From positions 3,224,001 to 3,288,000 of the forward strand of contig NZ_CP132911.1 of the NCBI RefSeq assembly GCF_036320485.1: DNA of 64,000 nt, in the 5' to 3' direction. The position numbers and the translations under genes are program-made. The stretch's first letter is position 1; each line of letters starts with the position of its first letter. Below, piece by piece: positions 37,377-48,800 of the stretch. The DNA comes from Dyella sp. A6 (lineage in GTDB: Bacteria > Pseudomonadota > Gammaproteobacteria > Xanthomonadales > Rhodanobacteraceae). The notes beneath the pieces are model-generated. The model searched no databases. It was given only the letters and a program-made list of their open reading frames with translations, and had not been told where the DNA came from.

Positions 37377-38000
37377 TCAGCGCGGCGCGATCAGCCGAAA
37401 CGTGAGATTGATGCGTGGCGCGTCGACCCGACGCATCGCCGGCAGATCGTGCCGGTACAGACGCTGCGTGTCGCCCGCCATGCGCAACAGACTGCCGTGC
37501 GGCAGGCGCCACTCGCACGCATCGCCCGGTTGCGATGCCTCGCCGCGTGCCCGACGCCGCCGGAACCGGAAGCGCCGTTCGGCCCCCAGGCTCAACGAGG
37601 CGATCAGCGGCTGCGGCCCCAGTTCCGGCTCGTCGTCGCTATGCCAGCCCATCGAGTCATGTCCGTCGCGATACAGGTTCGCCAGCACGCTGTTGAAGCG
37701 TGCCCCGCAGGCCTGTTCTATGCGCTGCCGCAGGGCCAGCAGCGACGCCGGCCACGCTCGCGGCTCGAAACGCCGTCCCGAGTAGGTATAGCTGGCACCG
37801 GCATCGCCGATCCAGCAGCTGAGACGCGGCGATGCCACTTCACGGCCGAACATTCGCAGGCGATGCGTTTCCCATGGAATATCCGCGCGCAGCTGCTTGA
37901 ACAGGGCATCGGCCTCGGGCGCAGGCAACCAGTCTGCCGCGAGTGTGACGTCGGCACCGGGAAGGTCGAGCCTGATCCATGAAACGGTGAACTCAAACAT
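37377..38000 (-). CDS. alkB: AlkB-type DNA/RNA repair dioxygenase
   Basis: An Fe(II)/2-oxoglutarate dioxygenase of 207 residues that removes alkyl groups from bases. The iron site is H-x-D in GWHSDDE with a distal His in RHDLPA, and the 2OG-binding arginines are in the RINLTFR motif. The nucleotide-recognition lid region includes SYTYSGRRFEPRAWP. Architecture resembles the ALKBH2/3-like bacterial group. Start at 38000 (MFEFTVSW) is preferred; an in-frame ATG at 38033 would add eleven Arg/Gly-rich residues. Confidence 0.9.
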   Translation of the reverse strand: MFEFTVSWIRLDLPGADVTLAADWLPAPEADALFKQLRADIPWETHRLRMFGREVASPRLSCWIGDAGASYTYSGRRFEPRAWPASLLALRQRIEQACGARFNSVLANLYRDGHDSMGWHSDDEPELGPQPLIASLSLGAERRFRFRRRRARGEASQPGDACEWRLPHGSLLRMAGDTQRLYRHDLPAMRRVDAPRINLTFRLIAPR

Positions 38001-38146
38001 GCGACACCGCCATATGCGTCCTCGGCCGACCACTTCGTCGGCATGCCGGGATCACGGAATGGGACGCTACCGGATAAGTGCGCATGCTGACGACGTCACA
38101 AGCAAAAGCACGCATCACCATGTGCGCACCCGGAACATGCTGGCGT

Positions 38147-38177
38147 GGCTTCCGGCGCAGCTTCTGCGCCGGAAGCC
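38147..38177 (-). terminator. 14-bp perfect hairpin after cysNC
   Basis: GGCTTCCGGCGCAG (38147-38160) and CTGCGCCGGAAGCC (38164-38177) pair fully around CTT, just 7 bp past the cysNC stop. There is no T-tract, so termination efficiency is uncertain. Confidence 0.6.
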
Positions 38178-38183
38178 CGGGCA

Positions 38184-40073
38184 TCAGCCCTTCGACGCCG
38201 GCTCCAGCAGATAGGCCGACAGCTGCTCGACCAGCTGCTCGGTCCGCTGTCCGGACGTATGCAGGTGAACTTCGGGCGTCTCGGGCTGCTCGTACGGCGA
38301 GTCGATGCCGGTGAAATTGCTGATCTCGCCCGCCCGCGCCTTGCGGTACAGACCCTTCGGGTCGCGTCGCTCGCACTCTTCCAACGGCGTGTCGACGAAA
38401 ACCTCGACGAACTCGCCCTTGTCGAACAGCTCGCGGGCGAAGCGACGTTCGCTGCGGAATGGCGAGATGACGCACACCAGCACGATCAGGCCGGCATCGG
38501 CCATCAGGTGAGCCACTTCGGCTACGCGCCGCACATTCTCCACGCGCGCCTCGGCGGTGAACCCCAGGTCACGGTTCAGGCCATGGCGCAGGTTGTCGCC
38601 GTCCAGCAGGTAGGTGTGGTAGCCGAGCGCATGCAGGCGCCGTTCCAGCAGATTGGCAATAGTGGATTTGCCGGCACCGGACAGGCCGGTGAACCACAGG
38701 CAGCGGGGCTGCTGGCCCTTGCTCAGGCCACGCGTCTGCTTGTCGATATCGGTGTGCTGCCAGTGCACGTTGGCCGCACGGTGCAGGGCGAAGTCGAGCA
38801 TGCCGCAGGCCACGGTGGCATGGGTCTGGCGATCGATCAGGATGAAACCGCCGAGCACGGTGTTGTCGGCGTAGGACTCGAAAGCGATCGCATGGTCCAC
38901 ATCGAGGTTGCAATAGCCGACCTCGTTCAGCTCCAGCCGATGGGCCGCCAGTTCCGCCTGTGTGTTGACGTCCACCTTGTGCTTGATCGCGGTGACCCGG
39001 GCATTGACCGTGCGCGTGCCGATCTTCAACCAGTAGCTGCGGTTCGGCAGCAGCGCCGCATCGCCCATCCACAGCACGTGCGCCGCGAACTGATCGGCCT
39101 CCGGCGCGGGGTGCGCGGCCGTGGCGATGACATCGCCGCGACTGGCATCGAGCTCGCGATCGAGCGTCAGCGTGACCGCCTGGCCGGCATGCGCCTCGGG
39201 CAGGTCGCCGTCGGCAGTCACCACGCGCTCGATCCGTGCGCGCCGGTTGCCCGGCTGCACCACCACTTCGTCACCGGGTGCCACGCGGCCACCGCAGATC
39301 GTGCCCGCATAGCCGCGGAACGACTGGTCCGGCCGGCTTACCCATTGCACGGGCAGACGGAAATGGGCCGAGGTGGCCACTTCGGTGTCCGCGGTTTCCA
39401 GCGCCTCGAGCAGGGTCGGCCCGTCATACCAGGGCATCTGCGCGGAGCGGCGCCCCACGTTGTCACCAAGCAGGGCCGACACCGGCATGGCGACGACCGA
39501 CTGGATGCCCAGACTGCTGGCCAGCCCGCGGTACTCGTCCACGATGGCCGAGAAGACCGACGGGTCGTAACCCATCAGGTCCATCTTGTTGACCGCCAGC
39601 ACCACCTGGCGGATACCGAGCAGCGCACATATATATGTGTGTCGACGGGTCTGGGTCAGCACCCCCTTGCGTGCGTCGATCAGCACCACGGCCAGCTCGG
39701 CCGTGGATGCGCCGGTCGCCATGTTGCGGGTGTACTGCTCGTGGCCGGGGCAGTCGGCCACGATGAAGCTGCGCCGCGCCGTATGGAAGTAGCGGTAGGC
39801 CACGTCGATGGTGATGCCCTGCTGGCGTTCGGCATCGAGACCGTCGGTCAGCAGGGAGAAATCCAGCAAACCGGTATCGCCGTGATTGCGCTTGCTGTCG
39901 CGCTCCAGCGCTGCCAGCTGATCGTCCGGCAGCATGCCGGCGTCGTACAGCAAGCGGCCAAGCAGCGTGCTCTTGCCGTCGTCCACGCTACCGCAGGTGA
40001 TGAAACGCAGCAGGCCGCGCTCCTGGTTGTCGGCAGCGGCGTTCACCCCGGCCTGATCCGTCTGCGCCGTCAT
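38184..40073 (-). CDS. cysNC: Sulfate adenylyltransferase large subunit fused to APS kinase
   Basis: A bifunctional enzyme of 629 residues for sulfate activation. The N-terminal GTPase half (CysN, about 1-440) shows [27 protein letters not shown] and NKMDLM; with CysD it makes adenylylsulfate at the cost of GTP. The C-terminal half (CysC, about 445-625) has the P-loop GLSGAGKST and [15 protein letters not shown] and phosphorylates the product to PAPS. The start overlaps the cysD stop by one base (TGATG), so the two are coupled. NodQ-type fusions of this kind are common in proteobacteria. A hairpin follows. Confidence 0.97.
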   Translation of the reverse strand: MTAQTDQAGVNAAADNQERGLLRFITCGSVDDGKSTLLGRLLYDAGMLPDDQLAALERDSKRNHGDTGLLDFSLLTDGLDAERQQGITIDVAYRYFHTARRSFIVADCPGHEQYTRNMATGASTAELAVVLIDARKGVLTQTRRHTYICALLGIRQVVLAVNKMDLMGYDPSVFSAIVDEYRGLASSLGIQSVVAMPVSALLGDNVGRRSAQMPWYDGPTLLEALETADTEVATSAHFRLPVQWVSRPDQSFRGYAGTICGGRVAPGDEVVVQPGNRRARIERVVTADGDLPEAHAGQAVTLTLDRELDASRGDVIATAAHPAPEADQFAAHVLWMGDAALLPNRSYWLKIGTRTVNARVTAIKHKVDVNTQAELAAHRLELNEVGYCNLDVDHAIAFESYADNTVLGGFILIDRQTHATVACGMLDFALHRAANVHWQHTDIDKQTRGLSKGQQPRCLWFTGLSGAGKSTIANLLERRLHALGYHTYLLDGDNLRHGLNRDLGFTAEARVENVRRVAEVAHLMADAGLIVLVCVISPFRSERRFARELFDKGEFVEVFVDTPLEECERRDPKGLYRKARAGEISNFTGIDSPYEQPETPEVHLHTSGQRTEQLVEQLSAYLLEPASKG

Positions 40074-40990
40074 CAGAAATAACCCTCCTGCTTCTTGCGC
40101 TCCATCGAGGCGCTAGGATCCTGGTCGATCACCCGCCCCTGCCGCTCGGAACTGCGCGTGTCGGCCATTTCCTCGATGACCTTGTCCAGCGTGTCGGCCT
40201 CCGACTCCACCGCCCCGGTCAGCGGGTAGCAGCCCAGCGTGCGGAACCGCACCATGCGCGTGTGCACCTGCTCGCCCTCGCGCAGCACGAAACGCTCGTC
40301 GTCCACCATGATCAGGGCGCCATCGCGCTCGACTACGGGGCGCGGCCGGGCGAAATACAAGGGCACCACCGGAATCGACTCGCGGCGGATGTACTGCCAG
40401 ATATCCATCTCGGTCCAGTTGGACAACGGGAATGCGCGCACGCTTTCGCCCTTGTGGATATGCGTGTTGTACAGGTGCCACAGCTCCGGACGCTGCTGCT
40501 TCGGGTCCCAGCGATGCTGGGCGTTGCGAAAGGAAAACACGCGCTCCTTGGCACGCGACTTCTCCTCGTCACGGCGTGCGCCACCGATGGCCGCATCGAA
40601 GCGGTACTTGTCCAGCGCCTGCTTCAGCGACTGGGTCTTCATGATGTCGGTGTGCACGGTGGCGCCATGGGTCAGCGGCGAAATGCCCTGCCGCACCCCT
40701 TCCTGGTTGATGTGCACCAGCATCTGTACGTCGCCGGTTGCCGCGACCTCATTGCGCATCGCGATCATCTCGCGGAATTTCCAGGTGGTGTCCACATGCA
40801 GCAGCGGCATCGGCGGCTTGGCCGGAAAGAACGCCTTGCGCAGCAGGTGCAGCAGTACCGAGGAATCCTTGCCGATCGAATACAGCATCACCGGCACCTG
40901 GAAGCATGCAGCCACCTCGCGGAAGATCTGGATGCTTTCGGCTTCCAGCTCGTCGAGATGAGAGCGGGAGGGTATGAGGCTTGCGGTCAT
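40073..40990 (-). CDS. cysD: Sulfate adenylyltransferase small subunit
   Basis: The catalytic ATP sulfurylase subunit, 305 residues. PP-loop-type motif [15 protein letters not shown], then [11 protein letters not shown] and [20 protein letters not shown], all characteristic. It works with CysN in the complex encoded next. Start at 40990 ([20 protein letters not shown]) has a CAGGA ribosome-binding site about ten bases upstream (41005-41001). Confidence 0.97.
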   Translation of the reverse strand: MTASLIPSRSHLDELEAESIQIFREVAACFQVPVMLYSIGKDSSVLLHLLRKAFFPAKPPMPLLHVDTTWKFREMIAMRNEVAATGDVQMLVHINQEGVRQGISPLTHGATVHTDIMKTQSLKQALDKYRFDAAIGGARRDEEKSRAKERVFSFRNAQHRWDPKQQRPELWHLYNTHIHKGESVRAFPLSNWTEMDIWQYIRRESIPVVPLYFARPRPVVERDGALIMVDDERFVLREGEQVHTRMVRFRTLGCYPLTGAVESEADTLDKVIEEMADTRSSERQGRVIDQDPSASMERKKQEGYF

Positions 40991-41153
40991 CGAAAATCGC
41001 TCCTGCTGAAACATGCGCGATGGGGCCGCACCAGGTCAGTGCTCCATGGTAACGGCGCCAGCATCGGCCCTGAAACAACCAGCCGCCATCGTAAGATGAA
41101 GACAAGGCATATCCAACGTTTGCCGCGACGATGGGATGACGCCCGAAGCCAAA

Positions 41154-42551
41154 TCAGGCGATCGCAGGGTATCTGGGCTCGGCGTCCAGCGTGGCCGCAC
41201 AGACGGACGCCAGCTCCAGCAGACGCAGGTCCGAACCGCGCGCACCCACCAGTTGCAGGCCCACCGGAAGACCGTTCGGCAAGGTGCCCATCGGGATGCT
41301 CACCGCCGGACAACCCGCAAGACTGGCGAAACTGGTCAGGTCGGCCTGCGACTCCGGCACCGGGCCGTCGAGCGGGAAGGCACCCTGCGGCGTGGTGGGC
41401 AACACCAGCACATCGACCTGGGCGAACAGCCGGCGCATCTTCAGGGTGGCAGCATCGAGCACGCGATCGGCCACCGCGTAATCGGCGGCACTCTTGCGCG
41501 CGGCGTAATCGAGCATCGTGCGGAAACGCTCCGAGACCGGGTGCGCGTCGTCGGCCAGATCACCGGCGAAGGTACCGAGCATTTCCGCTTCCATCAGCAG
41601 CAGGCCGGCACGGCGCGTGCGCGCAAACGGCCAGTCGTCGAAATCCACCGTGCGCCGCTCGCCCAGCTCGCGCGGCAGCTTCGCCAGCGCAGCCTCGAAG
41701 ACATCCACCACCTCCGGCTGCACGCCGATCGCGGCCAGGTCCGGCAACAGACCGCAGCGCAGGCGGCCCGGCTCCCAGTCCGGCGGTGCCAGCGCCACCC
41801 GGCGTCGGCGCGAACGCGCGTCGTCGGCATCGTAACCGGCCAGCACCTGCAGCAGCACGGTCAGGTCGGCCACGCTGCGTGCCAGCAGGCCCACGGCATC
41901 CAGGCGCCGGGCGGCAGGCACCATGCCGCGCGCGGAAATTTCGCCGTGGGTGGGCTTGAGCGCATAGATGCCGCAGTAACTGGCCGGAATACGTACCGAG
42001 CCCAGGCTGTCCGAACCCACCGCCGCCGCCGCCAGGCCAGCCGCCACCGCCGCCGCCGCGCCGCCCGACGAACCGCCGGCGCTGAAGCCGTGCTTCCACG
42101 GATTGTGCGTGGCACCGAAGTGCGGATTGTCGGTGGCCGCACCCAAGGCGCCTTCGTCCATGTTGGTCTTGCCGACCAGCACCGCACCGGACGCACGCAG
42201 GCGCGCCACCACATGGGCATCGTTCTGCACCGGCTGCGCGCGCCCCGGCAGGCCGGCGCGCGTGGACCAGCCAGCGATATCGAAGTTGTCCTTCAGGGCA
42301 ACGGGAATGCCGTCCAGGCGACCGATCACCCCCTCGCGACGGCGATGCTCGGCCGTGCGCGCCTGCTCTTCCAGCATGCCGGCACTCAGGCCCACGTAGG
42401 CATTGAGGGAAGGATTGATGCGATCGATCGCCGACTGATAGACCTCGGCAAGCACGCGCGGCTGCACCCTCCCGATGGCCAGCCAGTGCAGCAGCTGGCA
42501 TACGGTGGCTCGACGCAGGTCGAGGTCGGCGATCGGCGGCAATGCGTTCAT
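41154..42551 (-). CDS. Amidase signature-family hydrolase
   Basis: A hydrolase of 465 residues using the Ser-cisSer-Lys triad: Lys87 in ALKDNFD, the cis-Ser in GGSSGG (159-164), and nucleophile Ser185 in GSDSLGSVRIP. The nucleophile loop has SLGS where most family members have TGGS, a modest departure. The family includes GatA, indoleacetamide and allophanate hydrolases; the AtzF/allophanate-like layout is possible, but no urea genes are adjacent. GGGAG upstream supports the ATG at 42551. It is divergent from ETF-QO. Confidence 0.88.
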   Translation of the reverse strand: MNALPPIADLDLRRATVCQLLHWLAIGRVQPRVLAEVYQSAIDRINPSLNAYVGLSAGMLEEQARTAEHRRREGVIGRLDGIPVALKDNFDIAGWSTRAGLPGRAQPVQNDAHVVARLRASGAVLVGKTNMDEGALGAATDNPHFGATHNPWKHGFSAGGSSGGAAAAVAAGLAAAAVGSDSLGSVRIPASYCGIYALKPTHGEISARGMVPAARRLDAVGLLARSVADLTVLLQVLAGYDADDARSRRRRVALAPPDWEPGRLRCGLLPDLAAIGVQPEVVDVFEAALAKLPRELGERRTVDFDDWPFARTRRAGLLLMEAEMLGTFAGDLADDAHPVSERFRTMLDYAARKSAADYAVADRVLDAATLKMRRLFAQVDVLVLPTTPQGAFPLDGPVPESQADLTSFASLAGCPAVSIPMGTLPNGLPVGLQLVGARGSDLRLLELASVCAATLDAEPRYPAIA

Positions 42552-42724
42552 GAAATCTCCCTGGGCACGGGTCCGATTATCGCCATGTCCCGTGAAGCGA
42601 TTGCAAGTGTTGACGCAACACGCGTTGCCGCCCGGGGCGCGAACCCGGACAATGGAGCGTCTGAAATCCATACTTCGACGCACGGTTGTGTCCGTGCCTG
42701 TCCATATCGCATCGGGAGTCCGCC

Positions 42725-44326
42725 ATGAGCGAACGCGAAACCATGGAATACGACGTTGTCGTCGTCGGCGCCGGCCCATCGGGGCTGTCGTTTGCCATCC
42801 GTCTGAAGCAGCTCCAGCCGGAAACCACGGTCTGCGTGATCGAGAAGGCCTCGACCATCGGTGCGCAGATTCTTTCCGGCGCGGTGATCGAACCGCAGCC
42901 GCTGGACGCCCTGCTGCCCGGCTGGCGCGACAACCCGCCGCCGATCTGCGTGCCCGCGGGCGAGGACGAGTTCTGGCTGCTCGACAAGACCGGCGGCCGC
43001 AAGCTGCCGGTTCCGCCGGGCATGCGCAACCACGGCAACTTCATCGTCTCGCTGGGCGCAATGTGCGCATGGCTGGCGCCGCAGGCCGAGGCGCTGGGCG
43101 TGGACGTGTTTCCGGGCTTCGCCGCGGCCGACATCGTGTATGCCGAGAACGGCGCGGTCGCGGGCGTGCGCATCGGCGACATGGGCGTGGCGAAGGACGG
43201 CTCGCACAAGCCGGGCTACACCCAGGGCATCGACATCCTGGCCAAGGTCACGGTGCTGGCCGAAGGCGCGCGCGGCAGCCTCACCAAGCAGCTGATCAAG
43301 CACTTCAAGCTGGACGCCGACAGCGACCCGCAGAGTTATTCCATCGGCATCAAGGAACTCTGGCAGCTGCCGGCCGGGCGCGTCACGCCCGGCAAGATCG
43401 TGCACAGCTTCGGCTGGCCGGCCGACAACCACACCTACGGCGGCAGCTTCCTGTACCACCTGGACAAAGACCGGGTGGCGCTGGGCTACGTCAGCGGCCT
43501 GGACTACACCGATCCGAATTACCAGCCCTGGGAAGCCTTCCAGCAATGGAAGAACCACCCGCATGTGAAGGACCTGCTGGAAGGTGGCAACATCCTCTCC
43601 GCCGGCGCACGCGCCATCGTCACCGGCGGCTGGCAGTCGTTGCCCAAATGCGAGATGCCCGGCGCGCTGCTGATCGGCGATACCGCCGGCCTGCTCAACG
43701 TGCCCAAGGTGAAGGGTACCCACCAGGCGATCCGCAGCGGCATGCTGGCTGCCGAACACCTGGCTGGCAGCGGCCTGGATGCCACCGGCTTCGATGCGAA
43801 GCTGCGCGGCTCGGAGGCCATGACCGAGCTGAAAAAGGTGCGCAACATCAAGCCCGCCTTCAAGAAGGGCCTGTGGTTCGGCATGTTGAATGCCGCGTGG
43901 GAAACCGCCATCGGCGGGCGCTCGCCGTGGACGCTGAAGAACAAGGCCGACTCCACATCGCTGCACAAGCTGGGCCAGTGCGAGGAACCGAAGCGCGACT
44001 ACGTGCAGCGCGAACTGCCGCCGCGCGATCGCCTGGCCGGCGTCTACTTCGCCGCCACCGAGCACGACGAAGACCAGCCGGTGCACCTGCAGGTGGCCGA
44101 CACCTCGGTCTGCGTGACCCAGTGCGCCGAGGAATACGGCAACCCCTGCACCCGCTTCTGCCCCGCCAACGTCTACGAAATGGTGCAGGACGAAGCGGGC
44201 AAGCGACTGCAGATCAACGCCGCCAACTGCGTGCACTGCAAGACCTGCGACATCAAAGACCCGTACCAGATCATCAACTGGGTCACGCCCGAGGGCGGTT
44301 CCGGGCCCAATTACCAGAACATGTGA
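42725..44326 (+). CDS. Electron-transfer flavoprotein:ubiquinone oxidoreductase
   Basis: A membrane-associated FAD and 4Fe-4S enzyme of 533 residues that takes electrons from ETF and reduces ubiquinone. The FAD motif VVVVGAGPSGLSFAIRL starts it; the middle carries GDTAGLLNVPKVKGTH; the C-terminus holds the cluster cysteines in TRFCPANVYEM and NCVHCKTCDIKDP. Start at 42725 (MSERETMEYDVVV) follows GGGAG. It is normally close to etfAB; here three polysaccharide genes lie between. Confidence 0.96.
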   Translation: MSERETMEYDVVVVGAGPSGLSFAIRLKQLQPETTVCVIEKASTIGAQILSGAVIEPQPLDALLPGWRDNPPPICVPAGEDEFWLLDKTGGRKLPVPPGMRNHGNFIVSLGAMCAWLAPQAEALGVDVFPGFAAADIVYAENGAVAGVRIGDMGVAKDGSHKPGYTQGIDILAKVTVLAEGARGSLTKQLIKHFKLDADSDPQSYSIGIKELWQLPAGRVTPGKIVHSFGWPADNHTYGGSFLYHLDKDRVALGYVSGLDYTDPNYQPWEAFQQWKNHPHVKDLLEGGNILSAGARAIVTGGWQSLPKCEMPGALLIGDTAGLLNVPKVKGTHQAIRSGMLAAEHLAGSGLDATGFDAKLRGSEAMTELKKVRNIKPAFKKGLWFGMLNAAWETAIGGRSPWTLKNKADSTSLHKLGQCEEPKRDYVQRELPPRDRLAGVYFAATEHDEDQPVHLQVADTSVCVTQCAEEYGNPCTRFCPANVYEMVQDEAGKRLQINAANCVHCKTCDIKDPYQIINWVTPEGGSGPNYQNM

Positions 44327-44344
44327 TTCATACCCACCGTGCGA

Positions 44345-45616
44345 ATGAATCGCCTTCTTTACCTCGTGAACAGGGCCAGGGGCAGCATTGCCCAGCGTGG
44401 GTGGCGCGGTGCTTTCAAACGCTTCCTGGCACAGCACCGGACCGCATCTCCTTCGCCTGTCCCATCTGATACCGATCTGTCATCGACACACGTGGATGAC
44501 AGCGGCTGTACGCGCCGCCTGCTTGTCATTGACAGCGCCGCACCCGATCCGATGCGCGATTCCGGTTCCATGCGACTTGCCCACGTGCTCAGCCTGCTGC
44601 ACGCAGCAGGCTGGCGGATCGACTTTATAGCCGCGGATGGCTTCGTCAGGCCCGATGATGTCAAGCGTCTCGCCCGCATGGGGGCACATTGCCAGACCGG
44701 TAGTCCGGCCGAGTGGTTGGCCCGGAGGGGCGACACGGTGGACGCCGTCATGCTCAACCGCCTGCCCGTTGCATCTCAGTTCATCGATGCAACGCGTCGG
44801 CATGCACCGAAGGCCATGGTCGTGTTCGATACCGTGGACCTGCACTACGTCCGTGAAGAGCGGGCAGCCGCATTGACCGACAACCCGCGTCTGCGGCGCC
44901 ATGCGATGCGATCGCGGAGAAAAGAGCTGGGCATCATCGCGCGATGCGACACCACGCTCGTCGTCAGCCAGGAAGAAATGACAGTTCTTGCGAACGAGTT
45001 GCCCAAAGCCCGGATCGAGCTGCTCAGCAACATCCATGACGTACACGGTCGTCTGCAGGGTTTCGTACCCAGGCGTGACCTGCTCTTCATCGGCGGATTC
45101 GGCCACCCCCCCAACGCAGATGCCGTACGCTGGTTCGCCGAATCGATACTGCCACTGCTGCGTACCGAAGAACCAGCCATGATCCTGCATGTGGTTGGCG
45201 ACATCGACAAGGCATCGCGCAATGCACTGAAGCACGACGGGCTGCAGATCCATGGCCGCGTCCATGATCTGGAGCCATTGATGCGATCCTGTCGCGTATC
45301 CATCGCCCCCCTACGCTTCGGCGCCGGGGTCAAAGGCAAAATCAACCTTGCCATGAGCTACGGAATTCCCGTTGTAGCGACGACGGTGGCAGCCGAAGGC
45401 ATGCATCTCGAAAGCGGAACCAGCGCGATGATCGCCGATGAACCACGCGCGTTCGCACAAGCCGTGCTGGAACTGTATCGCAACGAAGCGCTCTGGCTAC
45501 GCATATCGGATGCGGCCATCGAGAATGTTCGCGACCATTTCTCGGTCGAACATGCGCGTATGGCACTTCAGCGCATATTCCCCACTCAGACGCCCACGCA
45601 TCGGCCAGCTGCATGA
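44345..45616 (+). CDS. Family-4-like glycosyltransferase
   Basis: A GT-B type transferase of 423 residues. A basic N-terminus (residues 1-30) is followed by the donor/acceptor Rossmann domains: DSAAPDPMRDSGSMRLAHVL, VVFDTVDLHYVREERAA, then RDLLFIGGFGHPPNADAVRW and APLRFGAGVKGKINLAMSYG. The last pair is typical of the donor-binding half. The substrate is unknown; context is lipopolysaccharide or capsule. A GTG at 44339 is an alternative start. Its TGA overlaps the ATG of the 75-residue gene. Confidence 0.85.
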   Translation: MNRLLYLVNRARGSIAQRGWRGAFKRFLAQHRTASPSPVPSDTDLSSTHVDDSGCTRRLLVIDSAAPDPMRDSGSMRLAHVLSLLHAAGWRIDFIAADGFVRPDDVKRLARMGAHCQTGSPAEWLARRGDTVDAVMLNRLPVASQFIDATRRHAPKAMVVFDTVDLHYVREERAAALTDNPRLRRHAMRSRRKELGIIARCDTTLVVSQEEMTVLANELPKARIELLSNIHDVHGRLQGFVPRRDLLFIGGFGHPPNADAVRWFAESILPLLRTEEPAMILHVVGDIDKASRNALKHDGLQIHGRVHDLEPLMRSCRVSIAPLRFGAGVKGKINLAMSYGIPVVATTVAAEGMHLESGTSAMIADEPRAFAQAVLELYRNEALWLRISDAAIENVRDHFSVEHARMALQRIFPTQTPTHRPAA

Positions 45617-45840
45617 AGCCGCTTCTGCTCTTGTTTAGGCAATGGCTGACTGCTCAGCCAAGACTCCGCCGCCTGATCACCCGTACTGTCTACCGGTTCC
45701 CGGCGCTGGACATGCACATACGCAAATTGCTGCATGCCGGTGCACATCAACGCTCGTCCCAGGGGCCCTGCAGCTCGCACCTGAGCGAACCGGTCCGGGC
45801 TGTCCTTGACCGCCTCCAAGCCAGGCTTCCTAAATCATGA
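45613..45840 (+). CDS. Small basic protein coupled on both sides to glycosyltransferase genes
   Basis: A 75-residue protein of unknown family. It has ATGA overlaps at both ends: its ATG with the stop of the upstream glycosyltransferase and its TGA with the start of the 1007-residue one. That double coupling and lack of room for other genes argue that it is real. The sequence is Leu/Arg-rich and amphipathic (LLLLFRQWLTAQPRLRRLI), resembling membrane-surface leader segments often seen at the N-termini of O-antigen transferases. It may be a detached leader or a peripheral membrane helper. Confidence 0.6.
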   Translation: MKPLLLLFRQWLTAQPRLRRLITRTVYRFPALDMHIRKLLHAGAHQRSSQGPCSSHLSEPVRAVLDRLQARLPKS

Positions 45841-48800
45841 AAATCCTGCTGGAAATGCAGGGCGTCCAGTGCCAGAGCCGTCATCGTGGCATCGGCCGCT
45901 ACACCCTCGAGCTGTCCCGAGCCTTCGCGACACTGGCCTCACCGCAGCATGATGTGCATTTTGCTTTCAACAGCGTGTTCGGCAATGTCACCGACCCGGT
46001 CATTTCGACCCTGCTGCCGCATGCGGATCGCGATCACCGGATGGTCTTCACATCGTTGCATGACGTGGCCGCACAGAACATCGGCGACCGCCGGCGCCGA
46101 CTGGCCGCCGAACAGGTCGTACGCCACGCCCTGGCCCAGGCATCTGCCGATGTGGTCTGGTACAGCAGCATGATCGAGGGCTATGTCGACGATGCGGTGA
46201 TCCCGAAGCCACCCATTCCCGGAGCGCTGTCTGTTGCCACGCTCTACGACCTTATTCCGCTGCACGACCCTGATGCTTACCTGGGTCACCCCCGTGTCCG
46301 GTCGTGGTACGACACCCAGATCGAGGCACTGGCCCAATGCGATCTGTTTCTGGCGATATCCGACTGGGTTCGCGACGACGCCATCGCCAGATTGGGCCTT
46401 TCGCCCGAGCGGGTGGTGAACATCGGCGCAGGTGTCGACCCGCGTTTTGTTCCAGCGACCGACGACCCGGCGACATCCGTCCGACTGCGCAGCGAACTGG
46501 GCATCAAGCGGCCGTATGTGCTGTACAACGGTGGCTTTGATCCACGCAAGAACGTAAAGAGCCTTATTCACGCATATGCGGCTCTGCCTGCGGAAATCCG
46601 CAATCGTCACCAGCTTGTGATCGTCGGACGAACGGCCGCCGAACAGCTGGCACAACTGAAGGCTGCAGCACGCAAGGCGCGACTTGGCGACTCCGAGGTT
46701 GTCTTCACCGACTTTGTCACGGATGAAGTGCTGATCCGCCTGTATTCGGAGTGTGCGCTCTTCGTCTTTCCATCCGTGATGGAAGGATTCGGGTTGCCAC
46801 CGCTCGAGGCCATGGCCTGTGGCGCTCCTGTCATAGCGAGCAATGCCAGCAGCCTGGCGGAAATCGTTGGCGATCCGGACGCCATGTTCGACCCACGTTC
46901 CCGCGAGGCGATTACTCGCCGGATGCGTGAGGTACTCGAACAGCCTGCGCTGGCAGATACTCTGCGCCAGAACGGCAAACGCCAAGCCACGAAATATTCA
47001 TGGAGTGCCGTGGCGCAACGTGCACTGCATGCCATCGAGCAACTACCCCGCAAACAGCACGCCAACCCCACGGCGCAATCCTTGTCCCGGCTCTGCTGTG
47101 TTCATGCATGCATGCCGCCCGCATGGCTAGACGGACTTTCGGCACACTACGAAGTCGATCGGGTTGATCTGGCCCCATACATCGGACACGCCCCGCGGGA
47201 CCTGGCCGACCGCCTGGGCAAGGCTGATCGCATCTTGTACATCGGTGGGCAGGATCAGCTGGAATCACTCGCCCAATGGATGCATATCTGGCCCGGTGTG
47301 CTTCTGGGCATGGGCTCCTGGAACGCATGCCATCCGGCACCAAGTACTCCCGCAGATGCTCACGCAACCTACCTTTCGCAGGGCTACGCTGGATTGCTTG
47401 GGGAAACACTTTGCGTGTTGGCATGTGCCGCCGTCGACGGCTGTCTGGGGCTGCTGCTTTCCGAAGCCATGCCACCCAACGTCACGGGTCCGGATGAGAC
47501 TCGCAAAGTTGCGGTGCTGCGATCCTCGAACGAAGCCGCCAACTGCCGACACCATCTCGAAGACTGGTATGCCACGTCGCAGTTGCCTGTCGAGGCGCGC
47601 CTGCTGGACATCCTCGCGCAGACTTTTGCTACCTCATCGAATGAAGACGTCCTGACCCAGGTCAGCGATTCCATCGTTGCCGCACGCCCAGCCGGCAAGA
47701 TCCGCCAGTGGCTGGTCGATGTCACCCAGATCGCACAGGACGATATCGGGACCGGCGTACAACGTGTCGTACGCTCGATATTGACGCAGTGGCTGCGACG
47801 CCCCCCTGAGCACATCCGCATCGAACCGGTGGCGTTTGTGGATGGCAGCTACCGCTATGCCAGACGCTTTGCACTCGGACTTCTAGGGCTTCCGGGCAAT
47901 CTCTTGTCCGACGGCTTCGTCGCCATGAATGCCGGCGACACCTATGTGGCGTTGGACTGGTGCCCGCATGCCCTGCCAGCCAGCGAACCGCTGCTGCGGG
48001 ACTGGCATCGCCGCGGGGTCGAAATGCACTTCATCGTGCACGATCTATTACCGATCACCCTGCCTGCAAGCTTTCACCCCTTTGCACGTGATCTGTTCAC
48101 GAACTGGTTGCGCCTGGCGTGCGGCGTGGCAGACCGGCTGCACTGCGTATCAGGTGCAACCGCCAGTGAGCTGGAGCGCTGGATGAAAAATTCCGGACCG
48201 GCCTATCAGTTCAACCGCCCCCCGTCGATCTACAACTTCACGCTGGGTGTCGACCCGGCACCGGTCAATAACATCCCGCGGGTGCTCCCGACCCCACTCG
48301 CCCAGGCTGTCGACCATCGCGCCACACTGCTGATGGTGGGCACGCTCGAACCGCGCAAGGCACATGCCTTCGCACTCGATGCCATCGAACGCCTATGGGC
48401 AACCGGGCACGACGTCAACCTGCTCATTGTCGGCCGTCATGGCTGGATGATGGAGCACTTTGTCAAGCGGCTTGAAGCACACCCGGAACGGAATCGCCGG
48501 CTGTTCTGGATCGACGACGCCGATGACTCCCTGCTCAATGCCAGCTACCGCGCAGCCACGGCGCTGCTGGCGACGTCGCTAGGCGAGGGCTTCGGCCTGC
48601 CGCTCATCGAGGCCGCCCGACACGGTTTGCCGGTGATCGCACGCAATCTGCCCGTTTTCCGCGAGATCATGGGCGAATACCCCTGTTATTTCGAATCCAC
48701 TGACCCGCACGAGCTGGCGCAGGTGATCGCCGGCTGGCTTGGATCCCGCCCGCAGCCGGGTCCACACCGGCCATGGACCCGCTGGGCCGAGTCCGCTGCT

